Of a stretch of DNA of 64,000 nt, positions 28,814 through 37,498 are shown in pieces. Position 1 is the first letter of the stretch. Each line of letters starts with the position of its first letter. A model generated the notes under the pieces. The model saw nothing but the letters and a program-made list of their open reading frames with translations, did no database searches and was not told the origin of the DNA. Position numbers and translations under genes: made by a program. Source of the stretch: Flavobacteriaceae bacterium (lineage in GTDB: Bacteria; Bacteroidota; Bacteroidia; Flavobacteriales; Flavobacteriaceae); NCBI GenBank assembly GCA_026709415.1, contig JAPOSZ010000021.1, positions 1 to 64,000 on the forward strand, given 5' to 3'.

Positions 28814-30136
28814 TTAGTTTCCCCTATTAGGAGAACCATAACGGATGGATCGAAATCCATAAAGTGCGACGACCAAAAAGCAAACCAAAGGAAGAAGAAA
28901 TGAAAAGTTAACTTCAGAAACACCTAAAATGATATTATCGGCATATCCAGGACCCCCTACATCAAGAATTTTACCTTGTAAAACCGGCATAAAAGCTCCT
29001 CCAACAATAGCCATCACCAAAAAGGCTGAGCCCGTTTTAGCATCATCTCCCAGACCATATAAGGCTATCCCATAAATGGTAGGAAACATCAAAGACATGC
29101 AAAATGAGACCATCACCAATGAATAAAGACCATATATACCTTCAATAAATATGGTTCCCAAACAGAATAAAATAGCCAAAAAACTCAATAACATCAATAA
29201 TCTGCCAGAATTGATGAATTTCAAAAGGTAAGTACAAATAAATCGTCCCAATAAAAAGATACCTAAGGCAACATAGGCATAATTGACAGCGGTTCGATTA
29301 TCTATACCAAGATTTTCAGCATATTGATAAATGTATGTCCAACACATGATTTGAGCCCCTACATAAAACATTTGAGCAATGACTCCTCCAAGAAATCGCT
29401 CTTTTTTAAATATTCTTTTGATGGATATGATCATGTTTGAGGATAATCTCTGCTCTTTTCTTTCAGGCATTTTAACGATTGAAACTAGAAAAAGCATAAT
29501 CAAGACAAAAAGGCCCAGTGCTACGTATGGATTTCTAATGACTTCTAAGTCGGCAGTCCGTATGACTGCTTTGGCTGTTTCAGATAGACTTTCATAAATA
29601 CTTTGACCACTTGAGTCTAAATCATCTGATTGTAATGCTCCTAGGATAAAAGTTTGAGCGACAAATAATCCTGATAAAGCACCCAGAGGATTAAATGACT
29701 GAGCCAAATTTAATCTCTGGGTGGCTGTTTCTTCTGGCCCCATTGCCATGATGAAAGGGTTGGCCGTGGTTTCTAAAAAAGCAAGGCCAAACGTTAAGAT
29801 ATAGAGAGCCAATAAAAAAAATCCATAGCTTTCCGTCATGGTCGCAGGAAAAAATAATAATGCCCCTAGTGAATACAACAACAGTCCAACAATTAATCCC
29901 TTTTTATAAGAATACTTTCTCACGACATAAGCTGCTGGTAAGGCCATTGTAAAATACCCTCCATAGAATGCCGCTTGTACCCAAGATGCTTGGGTATTAC
30001 TTAGTTCTAGAATTTTTTTAAATGCTGAAACCATGGGATTAGTGATGTCATTGGCAAATCCCCAAAGAGCAAACATTGTTGTAACTAGCACAAAGGGTAA
30101 AAGAATTTGTTTAGAGACTAGTGGAGAGTTTTTCAT
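28814..30136 (-). CDS. fucP: L-fucose:H+ symporter
   Basis: FucP carries L-fucose into the cytoplasm with a proton (major facilitator superfamily). The 440-residue protein starts at ATG 30136 and has twelve membrane segments. FALWGFANDITNPMVSAF (helix 1, with the Asp of FANDIT) and AFLETTANPFIMAMGP (Glu in helix 4) match the residues of the FucP binding pathway; NLAQSFNPLGALSG is also family-typical. It leads the operon with the mutarotase and FAA-hydrolase genes on the minus strand. A clear -7 box was not found in the 160-base gap to the Gfo/Idh gene, which is transcribed the other way. Confidence 0.92.
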   Translation of the reverse strand: MKNSPLVSKQILLPFVLVTTMFALWGFANDITNPMVSAFKKILELSNTQASWVQAAFYGGYFTMALPAAYVVRKYSYKKGLIVGLLLYSLGALLFFPATMTESYGFFLLALYILTFGLAFLETTANPFIMAMGPEETATQRLNLAQSFNPLGALSGLFVAQTFILGALQSDDLDSSGQSIYESLSETAKAVIRTADLEVIRNPYVALGLFVLIMLFLVSIVKMPERKEQRLSSNMIISIKRIFKKERFLGGVIAQMFYVGAQIMCWTYIYQYAENLGIDNRTAVNYAYVALGIFLLGRFICTYLLKFINSGRLLMLLSFLAILFCLGTIFIEGIYGLYSLVMVSFCMSLMFPTIYGIALYGLGDDAKTGSAFLVMAIVGGAFMPVLQGKILDVGGPGYADNIILGVSEVNFSFLLPLVCFLVVALYGFRSIRYGSPNRGN

Positions 30137-30383
30137 GGATTCAATTTAGAATGTTTGGAAAATTACAAAATAGCTTTATTTAATTGGTATGCATTTTAAA
30201 AACGGAGAGTATTTCAACTATTTATCATACGATAATGATTTAAATTCAAAAAGATTTTCAGGACATTTGGATTTTAAGCCTACCCAATGATGGGACTTGG
30301 TTCAAAGAAATTATTCGAAATTATCAGGTCTAAATTTGGTTCTATTATTAAGTTCCAATTATTATATTTATCACATACAACTG

Positions 30384-31703
30384 ATGAATAGAAAAGAATT
30401 TATTAAACAGTCATCACTAGTGATTGGGTTGGCGACCGTAGGGCCTACTACTTTGAACTTTGCCAACCATTCTGTTGATGTCTTAGGAGCTAATGATCAA
30501 ATACGCATTGGAGCTATCGGTATTAATGGCATGGGTTGGACCAATACCCTATCTCTTTTAAAAATCCCAAATGTTGAACTGGTGGCTGTCTGTGATGTTG
30601 ATCAAAATATTATTCATCCCAAAGTAGACTCGATCAAAGGAAAGTTAAACACCTTGGACGTTTACAATGACTATCGAGATCTACTGAATCGAAATGACAT
30701 CGATGTTGTGGTGATTGGAACGCCCGATCATTGGCATGCCTTGATGATGATACATTCGTTACAAGCCGGAAAGCATGTGTATGTTGAAAAACCCCTTGGA
30801 AATTCTATTGGAGAATGTGATGCCATGGTGAAGGCTCAGAAGAAATATCAAAAAGTCGTGCAAGTTGGACAATGGCAAAGAAGCCAAGCTCATTTTAATA
30901 ATGCTTTAAATTTTATTGATTCGGGATTACTTGGAAATATACGAACGGTTAAAGTATGGTGTTATCAAGGATGGATGAGACCGGCCTCTAGAGTCCCTAA
31001 TAGTGAACCCCCTAATGGAGTAGATTATCAACAGTGGTTAGGTCCAGCTCCCCGAAAAGCGTTTAATTCGAGTCGATTTCATTTTCATTTTCGATGGTTT
31101 TGGGATTATGCTGGAGGATTGATGACCGATTGGGGAGTGCATCTTTTGGATTATGCTCTTTTAGGGATGAAAGCAACTCAGCCCAAGTCTATTGTGGGAT
31201 TAGGAGGACATTTTGCCTATCCCGATTTGGCTCAAGAAACACCCGACACCTTGACCACACTCTATGAATTTGATGCTTTTAACTTGGTTTGGGATTCTGC
31301 GATGGGAATTGATTTAGGTTCTTATGGATTGGACCATGGTATCGCTTTTATTGGAAACCATGGAACGCTCGTATTGAACCGTTCCGGGTGGAAAGTGATT
31401 GAAGAGCCCAATAGCATCAATAACGTTAAACTACAATTACAATCCCCCTTAGAAAACGGTTTAGATGCCCATACAAAAAACTTCATTGGTGCTATCAGAA
31501 ATAATTCTCCAGATGCCGTCAACTGTTCAGTACAAGAAGCCGCTCATATTGCCATCTTAGCCCAAATGGGAAATATCTCCTACCAAACGGATAAAAAGCT
31601 ATTTTGGAATAAAGAAAAAATGGAATTTACAGATCCGGATGTCAATGAAAAATATTTTACAACTCAATATCATAATGGTTATGAATTACCGCAAATCTTT
31701 TAA
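30384..31703 (+). CDS. Gfo/Idh/MocA-family oxidoreductase, exported
   Basis: The 439-residue product starts at ATG 30384, chosen because MNRKEFIKQSSLVIGLATVG looks like the export signal usual in this subgroup (a near-Tat leader with only one Arg before Lys). The upstream 29 codons in the same frame have no start context and are less likely. The Rossmann fold begins at IRIGAIGINGMG, and the catalytic E135-K-P motif is in VYVEKPLGN. The middle has WFWDYAGGLMTDWGVHLLD, typical of secreted members paired with DUF1080 proteins. The reaction is oxidation-reduction of a sugar or inositol-type substrate; the exact one is unknown. The next gene overlaps its end by 23 bases. Confidence 0.87.
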   Translation: MNRKEFIKQSSLVIGLATVGPTTLNFANHSVDVLGANDQIRIGAIGINGMGWTNTLSLLKIPNVELVAVCDVDQNIIHPKVDSIKGKLNTLDVYNDYRDLLNRNDIDVVVIGTPDHWHALMMIHSLQAGKHVYVEKPLGNSIGECDAMVKAQKKYQKVVQVGQWQRSQAHFNNALNFIDSGLLGNIRTVKVWCYQGWMRPASRVPNSEPPNGVDYQQWLGPAPRKAFNSSRFHFHFRWFWDYAGGLMTDWGVHLLDYALLGMKATQPKSIVGLGGHFAYPDLAQETPDTLTTLYEFDAFNLVWDSAMGIDLGSYGLDHGIAFIGNHGTLVLNRSGWKVIEEPNSINNVKLQLQSPLENGLDAHTKNFIGAIRNNSPDAVNCSVQEAAHIAILAQMGNISYQTDKKLFWNKEKMEFTDPDVNEKYFTTQYHNGYELPQIF

Positions 31704-32478
31704 ACAGTTTACGCTTTCTATATTTTTTTTATTTTCCATTGGATTGGGAATTAATACAGCTCAAAAAAATAAATTGTCAGATCCCAAAGAAACAGAAGTA
31801 TGGGAACCAGAACCGGCTATCGTATCGTTCAATGAAAATAATGTTCCTAGTGACGCCATTGTTCTTTTTGATGGAACGGATTTATCCAAATGGCAAAGCG
31901 CCAAGGGGGATGGAAGTCCAGCATCATGGACGATTAATGATGATGATTCTATGACCGTTGCACCAGGAGCTGGAGGAATTGAAACCATCGATGAACATGG
32001 TTCAGTTCAATTACACTTAGAATGGAAAGCTCCTCAAATTGTCAAAGGAGAAGGTCAAGGGCGTGGAAACAGTGGCGTGTTTTTTCAACGCAGATATGAA
32101 GTCCAAATTCTCGATAGTTATGACAATCGAACTTATTCAAATGGTCAAGCGGCATCGATATACAAGCAATACATACCATTAGTCAATGCGACTAAATCTC
32201 CCCAAGAATGGCAGGTTTATGACATTATTTTTATAGAGCCTACATTTGATTCTGAAGGTAATTTAAAAACCAAAGGACGCATCACAGTTTTTCACAATGG
32301 CGTTTTGGTTCAAGACAATATCAAACTCTTAGGGACTACTGAATATATCGGAGCCCCCAAAACGGGTCGAGATCAAATGCCTGGTGATGGGAGTGAAACT
32401 CGCTTAGATCGGAAACTTTACCTTCAAGATCATGGTGATTTAGTCAGTTTTCGAAATATATGGATTAGAAAACTTTAG
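31681..32478 (+). CDS. DUF1080 (3-keto-disaccharide hydrolase-like) secreted protein
   Basis: DUF1080 proteins have a concanavalin-like fold and several are now known as 3-keto-glycoside hydrolases. ATG 31681 (MNYRKSFKQFTLSIFFLF) gives a proper signal peptide and overlaps the Gfo/Idh gene end by 23 bases, indicating coupling. Family segments are VLFDGTDLSKWQ, GNSGVFFQRRYEVQILDSYDN, PLVNATKSPQEWQVYDI and VSFRNIWIRKL. A Gfo/Idh protein plus DUF1080 is a common Bacteroidota pair; an oxidation-assisted (3-keto) glycoside cleavage is the inferred joint role. The length (265 residues) is normal. Confidence 0.85.
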   Translation: MNYRKSFKQFTLSIFFLFSIGLGINTAQKNKLSDPKETEVWEPEPAIVSFNENNVPSDAIVLFDGTDLSKWQSAKGDGSPASWTINDDDSMTVAPGAGGIETIDEHGSVQLHLEWKAPQIVKGEGQGRGNSGVFFQRRYEVQILDSYDNRTYSNGQAASIYKQYIPLVNATKSPQEWQVYDIIFIEPTFDSEGNLKTKGRITVFHNGVLVQDNIKLLGTTEYIGAPKTGRDQMPGDGSETRLDRKLYLQDHGDLVSFRNIWIRKL

Positions 32479-33015
32479 TTCTTCCAAAGTTTTTCGCAGC
32501 TTTTGATAACCAAGGATATCGAGCGAAGGATCCTTTTATTGACAGTTTTTCTCATTTTCATTGGCAACAAGGGCTTTGATAATGGACTGGCATTGGCAAA
32601 CATGATCTCACCAAGCAGCCGTTCGGCATCGGTACTTTTCATGTTAGACCACATGCATCTCAGGAAAAGGGAACTGTAAAGACCCGAACTGGAGTCTTCA
32701 GAAGGTGGTTGATTATAGAAGAAAGTATTGATGATGATGCAAATCAACCGGGACAAACAATTGACGATAAAATGAATCCCTGAAACGTTCGTCAATTGGA
32801 TTACCTTAGTCCCTTGGAAAAGATTAAATCAACATGAGCTCATGTTGCACTAGATGGTTGAACATGGCATCAAATTATAACAGCGTTCCGGAGGAACTTC
32901 ACTCAAAGGAAAATCAAGGGATGAGATAAGTATTCCCAAAAGCCAATCCCCATCGAATCCAAAAGTTAAAAAAATTACTCAAGATAAATACATAAATCCC
33001 TGAATTAAAATAACA
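32479..33015. other. Intergenic, 537 bases
   Basis: A minus-strand frame of 106 codons (32475-32795) has no recognised motif and starts at a weak codon context. It could be a decayed insertion-sequence piece (SSGLYSSLFLRCMWSNMKST). The rest shows nothing. I do not call a gene. Confidence 0.4.
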
Positions 33016-34956
33016 ATGATAAAAAATTATATACCTATCCTGTTGATGATTTTATTCGCCTTGCGACTAAATGCCAAAAATATCTACGTGAACACTGTGG
33101 ATGAATTACAATCAACTATTTCATTCGCAAAAGCTGGAGACCGTATTATTTTAGAAGATGGCAATTATTCAAATCGGGTCTTTTATTTAAGAAACGATGG
33201 GGAAAAAGAACGCCCCATTATCATTGAAGCTAAAAATCCTGGGAAGGCCATATTTACAGGCAAGTCAGGCTTCTACATTTACGGAAGCCATTGGATTATA
33301 AAAGGGTTATTCTTTAAGGATGGACAACCCACTGATGAATTGTATACCATTACCCACCCTGCTCAATACAACATTTTTGTTATCTATGGAGATTATATCC
33401 GGATTACAGAGTGTGCCATCCATAATTTTTATCCACGGGAGGTTAAACGAGGAAGATATATTTCTTCTGAATTTGGTCCCAAGGGATTTCCTCAGCACCT
33501 AAGAATAGATCATTGCAGTTTTATTTGTGATGAAAGAATTGAGGATGGGCAGTTCATCGCTATCAATAATTCGTTTCCTAGTCATTTATTTTTCAAACAT
33601 AATGGTAGGCGCGCCGCTTTCTTTGAAAAAGATAATGATTATATTGATATTCTGAAAAATTACCCCGATGCTATTGCAGATGCAGGGCAACCGTTGTATG
33701 CTCGTTTGGATCATAATTATTTTGGTGTTTATGGCGGTTCTATTACTAGATGGGGGCACTATGGGGACGAGTTTGATTTGAGTTTAAATCATTTTATAAC
33801 TGAATTTGAAAAATATAAAACTTCAAAACCCAGCTCAAATCTAATCGATGAAAAGTACATCGATTCTTTTAAGACATGGACTGATGTATCCAATTTAATC
33901 CCCGAAAAATATCGAAAGAAATATCGCGCTTGGGGAGGCGTTATCTTTGACAACAATTTAGTGGAAGGGCAACGCTCCGGAGACGCGGAACGCATTTGTA
34001 GTAAGGTTGGCCAGAATGTGTACTACAACAACACTTTTTATAATGATTTAGGGCAGCTTAGTTTACGCGCTGGAATACAAGAGGTGATTATTGACAATTT
34101 CTTTTTGTCAGATCCATCTTTTTCAGAAGCAGTAACTGGCAAAATTGTAGGCTGGGGGCAGTTGCATACCGTGGTTGACAATTATTTTAGAGTTAATAAA
34201 AAGGCTGGTCTTACCATGACATCTGGTCGTGATGGGCGTGACACAGCGCATGATACGTTTGCTCATGGCATCATTGCCTATAATGTTTTTGAGGTGCTTG
34301 CTCCAGATGCATTCTCACTGGATTTAAGAAGTAAATATGATCGAAGACAGGCGTTGAAAACCGGAAATTCAGAGTTTGCTTACAGTACCGTGTATGGAAA
34401 TATTTTTAAGGGGAATACTTTTATTCACACCAATCCAAATAATGGTGAGAGTTATCAATTTAAATATTTATATGATGAAATGATTGCGGAGAATACTTGG
34501 GAAGATAATTATTCGATTGGGGCCCACTTGGCTAGGCGGTATAAAATGAACCCCCAATGGCATTTGATGACGCCTGAGCAACTTCGTTCTATTGAAAAAA
34601 CAGAATTGACCAATGAAATTATCAAAGGTTTTCCAGGCATAGAAACCATAGATTCACTAACACTTTCAAAAAATAAGGCCGGTTTTTATGTGAATCCTCA
34701 TGTGGAAAGAAAGACATTAAAAATTAAAAATTTACCGACTTTTCCATATAGTATTTCTGAACTTTGTCAGGGGAAATTAGTGCCTATTAAATTTAAAGGG
34801 CATTTATTGCCTGGCGTGGAAGATATCGACTTATCTAATTTTGAAAAATCTTACCACACTAAGCGTCCTCTGGAATATGATGAAGTTGGGCCAAAATGGT
34901 TAATAGGAACGCTTTCTAAAATTGGACCTAAAATTAGAAATTATGATACCAGATAG
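33016..34956 (+). CDS. PL6-family polysaccharide lyase (chondroitinase B/alginate lyase type)
   Basis: PL6 enzymes cleave alginate or dermatan sulfate by beta-elimination within a parallel beta-helix. The 646-residue product has a signal peptide (cleaved near RLNAKN). The core reads EGQRSGDAERICSKVGQN and LGQLSLRAG. K330 and R351 are 21 residues apart, the same spacing as Lys250 and Arg271 of chondroitinase B, which are the catalytic base and acid. The rest of the sequence is distant from typical alginate lyases. The substrate cannot be fixed by eye; because the neighbours handle sulfated fucose glycans, a sulfated uronic-acid polymer is as likely as alginate. The gene lies 537 bases after the DUF1080 gene and has no close partner. 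Confidence 0.78.
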   Translation: MIKNYIPILLMILFALRLNAKNIYVNTVDELQSTISFAKAGDRIILEDGNYSNRVFYLRNDGEKERPIIIEAKNPGKAIFTGKSGFYIYGSHWIIKGLFFKDGQPTDELYTITHPAQYNIFVIYGDYIRITECAIHNFYPREVKRGRYISSEFGPKGFPQHLRIDHCSFICDERIEDGQFIAINNSFPSHLFFKHNGRRAAFFEKDNDYIDILKNYPDAIADAGQPLYARLDHNYFGVYGGSITRWGHYGDEFDLSLNHFITEFEKYKTSKPSSNLIDEKYIDSFKTWTDVSNLIPEKYRKKYRAWGGVIFDNNLVEGQRSGDAERICSKVGQNVYYNNTFYNDLGQLSLRAGIQEVIIDNFFLSDPSFSEAVTGKIVGWGQLHTVVDNYFRVNKKAGLTMTSGRDGRDTAHDTFAHGIIAYNVFEVLAPDAFSLDLRSKYDRRQALKTGNSEFAYSTVYGNIFKGNTFIHTNPNNGESYQFKYLYDEMIAENTWEDNYSIGAHLARRYKMNPQWHLMTPEQLRSIEKTELTNEIIKGFPGIETIDSLTLSKNKAGFYVNPHVERKTLKIKNLPTFPYSISELCQGKLVPIKFKGHLLPGVEDIDLSNFEKSYHTKRPLEYDEVGPKWLIGTLSKIGPKIRNYDTR

Positions 34957-35198
34957 AAAATCAATCCTCATCCTCCACTGATTTTAAATATCTCTTTCAA
35001 GTTGTTAGATTCTGAGGAATGGAAACCCAAGTGATGGATGTGTGAATTCTAAAAATCCTTATCCGTCATCTACTTTTAATAAAATCTCCTTGATTAAAGA
35101 GAATTCATCGTCAATTGAAAGTATCTCAGCAAGTCCAACTAATAACTCGCCTCACACAGGTTGGGGCAAAACCTGACTTCATTCGACACTCTTAAAGG
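34957..35198. other. Intergenic before tRNA-Asp
   Basis: No gene or clear terminator is seen in these 242 bases. Confidence 0.4.
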
Positions 35199-35272
35199 CG
35201 GTCTGGACGGGACTCGAACCCGCGACCCCATGCGTGACAGGCATGTATTCTAACCAACTGAACTACCAGACC
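35199..35272 (-). tRNA. tRNA-Asp (GTC)
   Basis: On the minus strand the 74-base cloverleaf has acceptor GGTCTGG/CCAGACC, anticodon arm ATGCC-TGTCACG-CAT with anticodon GTC, T arm GCGGG-TTCGAGT-CCCG and discriminator G, as expected for Asp. No CCA is encoded. A TATATTTG box lies just upstream. Confidence 0.95.
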
Positions 35273-35281
35273 AGGGGATGG

Positions 35282-35289
35282 CAAATATA
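35282..35289 (-). promoter_or_regulatory. -7 promoter box of tRNA-Asp
   Basis: TATATTTG on the minus strand is a perfect TAnnTTTG match nine bases before the tRNA. Upstream TTG triplets exist but their spacing (15 or 27) is off the usual 17-23. Confidence 0.55.
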
Positions 35290-35699
35290 GTTTGCTTTTA
35301 TCAATTTTTTTGACAACCGTGCGGATTTCTATTGGCGATGTATAAAGGTTAAAAAGCATTTCAACACACTAATTGACAACTTATTGCGTGTGAAAAAATG
35401 ATGCCAACTTCAACCCGGTACTGCAACACGATTCCATGTTGATCTTATCTTTTCAATGGGATGAAAGTATTCGAATTTAGTAACGCCTTTGTTGTTTATT
35501 TTGTCTTTCAATTTGTTGGATTTCTATATCGTCATCGATACTTTCCCCTTTAGTAGACCACCCAGCAAGGATCCCAATTCGAGACTCAACGGGGCCTTAC
35601 CCTAAGAAGAGAAAATGCATTTCTTGGTGACCAAAACGAACTAGAACCACCAACGAATTGATCACTTGTAGGTATCCCTAGGATGGCATTGACGGAGGG

Positions 35700-36180
35700 A
35701 AGCCAAAAGCAGAATACCCCACATGGGCTATCAGCAGATGGCCATATCACCTAGTGGGCCGACTTCATGCATGATACGCTCTCTCATGCCAAGAGCTTTC
35801 GGGTATTCATGTCATGGATAATCATCATCGAGAAAGATTATTATGTCGTATCAATGCGTCATTGAAATTGAAACGGGTGATACCAGAATTAGAGGCCTTG
35901 ATTGAATGGCGTGGCAAACCCCAAATCATCCCAGTGGACCATGGGCCTGAATTTATTTCACATCATTCCAAAGATGAGATACACTTCAGTTTATAGGCGA
36001 CCTGAGGAGACCACGCAGAACACCTTGATAGAAGGTTTTAATGATCCCATGCGAAGAGAGGTCTTAGATGTCTCTACTATTCGAATTTCTTGATATGGCT
36101 CGAAAAATCAACAGGCCATGGTGATGAACGCATCATAAGCAAGATCTCTATACCGGTCTGAAAAATCAGATCTTCATGGC
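35700..36180 (+). mobile_element. IS3-like orfB remnant
   Basis: One plus-strand frame reads LKRVIPELEALIEWRGKPQI and VDHGPEFIS, the second catalytic Asp region of IS3-family OrfB. After a frame change at about 35990, TQNTLIEGFNDPMRREVLD follows, with the third catalytic region. It lacks the first half. This is similar in type to the remnants at 15.3 kb and 18.2 kb. 35290-35700 and 36180-36390 are unreadable flanks, probably of the same element. Confidence 0.65.
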
Positions 36181-36397
36181 CTTTGGGGGCTAGCGTGGGA
36201 AATCTCGATTTCCCACACCGAATAGAGATGTAGTAAAGAAAAAATATATTTCAGAGCGCTTTGGTTCAGGGGTGTAGCACGTAGAACCAATAGCGTGTAT
36301 TCATCAACCAATGTGTATACAAATCGATCGGCACCTAAGTTTCACTTTGGGCTTTGCTAACTTTGTGATCTCTGTAAATACTTCATAATGATTCGAT

Positions 36398-37231
36398 ATG
36401 ACTAACAAAAATCCTATATACGGTCCTGAAATTAGTTACATCTCTGATAAATTAAAATATCCTTTAGATAAATTAAAAAGGCGATTTAAAATCATCCGAT
36501 CCACACTTATTTTCACTTTGGCTGTGCTTGTTGGTGTAATTATAGAATTTTCTAATATGAGTCAAACATTAAATGAATCATATGGTATAAAAGTCAACGA
36601 AACAATCCAAAGTTGGGAACAAAAAATAGATTCTTTAACATACATTCAACTTCAAACGGCCCAGTATATCAACAAAATTGAAGGAACGCTTACTGGAAAT
36701 TTATTATTTCAAAATTTGTCTGATGACGTGATTGCAGATTCACCCCTTGAAGATATTCCAGTAGAACAAAAAAAATCAAGTTCTCTATCTCCTGGTGTCA
36801 TTGAAGATTATTCATGGGATATTGAAGTACCACCACTAAATCCAAATTCAGGATTTCGCATAGGGGACGATTTAATTACTCCAATACAAGGGGTCATCAC
36901 AGGAGATTACAATCCAAGTGATAATCATTATGGGATTGATATCGCTGTTTCTCAATACAGTCCAATAGTGTCCGTTGCCGATGGAATGGTTATCTTTTCG
37001 GAGTACACTTTAGAAACTGGATTTGTCATCATAGTAAAACATGCCGATGATTTTTTGACAGTTTTTAAACATAACTCTTCATTGAAGAAAAAACAAGGTC
37101 AGCGAGTATTGGCCGGTGAAATCATAGCTTTTGGAGGAGATACTGGAGAGTTATCAACTGGACATCATCTACATTTTGAAATGTGGATTGATAACCACCC
37201 GATTGACCCTTCTAATTTTTTTGCTTTTTAA
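36398..37231 (+). CDS. M23-family peptidase, membrane-anchored
   Basis: M23 (LytM) peptidases cut peptidoglycan cross-links or regulate amidases in the periplasm. The 277-residue protein starts at ATG 36398 and has one membrane segment (about 35-52), followed by a short helix-rich stalk. The LytM domain fills 150-277, with zinc ligands H177-x-x-x-D181 (HYGID) and H257-L-H259 (HLHFE). All zinc ligands are present, so the protein may be an active enzyme. It is followed after 267 bases by the GH3-like gene, a common neighbour in Bacteroidota. Confidence 0.9.
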   Translation: MTNKNPIYGPEISYISDKLKYPLDKLKRRFKIIRSTLIFTLAVLVGVIIEFSNMSQTLNESYGIKVNETIQSWEQKIDSLTYIQLQTAQYINKIEGTLTGNLLFQNLSDDVIADSPLEDIPVEQKKSSSLSPGVIEDYSWDIEVPPLNPNSGFRIGDDLITPIQGVITGDYNPSDNHYGIDIAVSQYSPIVSVADGMVIFSEYTLETGFVIIVKHADDFLTVFKHNSSLKKKQGQRVLAGEIIAFGGDTGELSTGHHLHFEMWIDNHPIDPSNFFAF

Positions 37232-37498
37232 GCTTGAAGCGAATTTCGATTCCGTGATACTACTTTCACATGGTCTTTTCATTTTTAAATGGCATTCATG
37301 ATTGTTTGAGAAATTTCAAACAAATCACTTTTAAATTCTGGACTTCATTGGTGATTATTTATCGAGTCCCTTCCCAATTGAACCGAATCATTCAAATAAA
37401 ATGTTCCTACTGATTATCAATGACATGACAAGTGTTTTTAGATGGCAATCATTGAACGTAAAACGCTGTATTCAAATTCTGTTTGTTAAAACGAAATT

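Noticed and set aside
32475-32795. Minus-strand frame of 106 codons after the DUF1080 gene
   Set aside because: No motif, no start context and overlap with the DUF1080 stop region; kept as intergenic.
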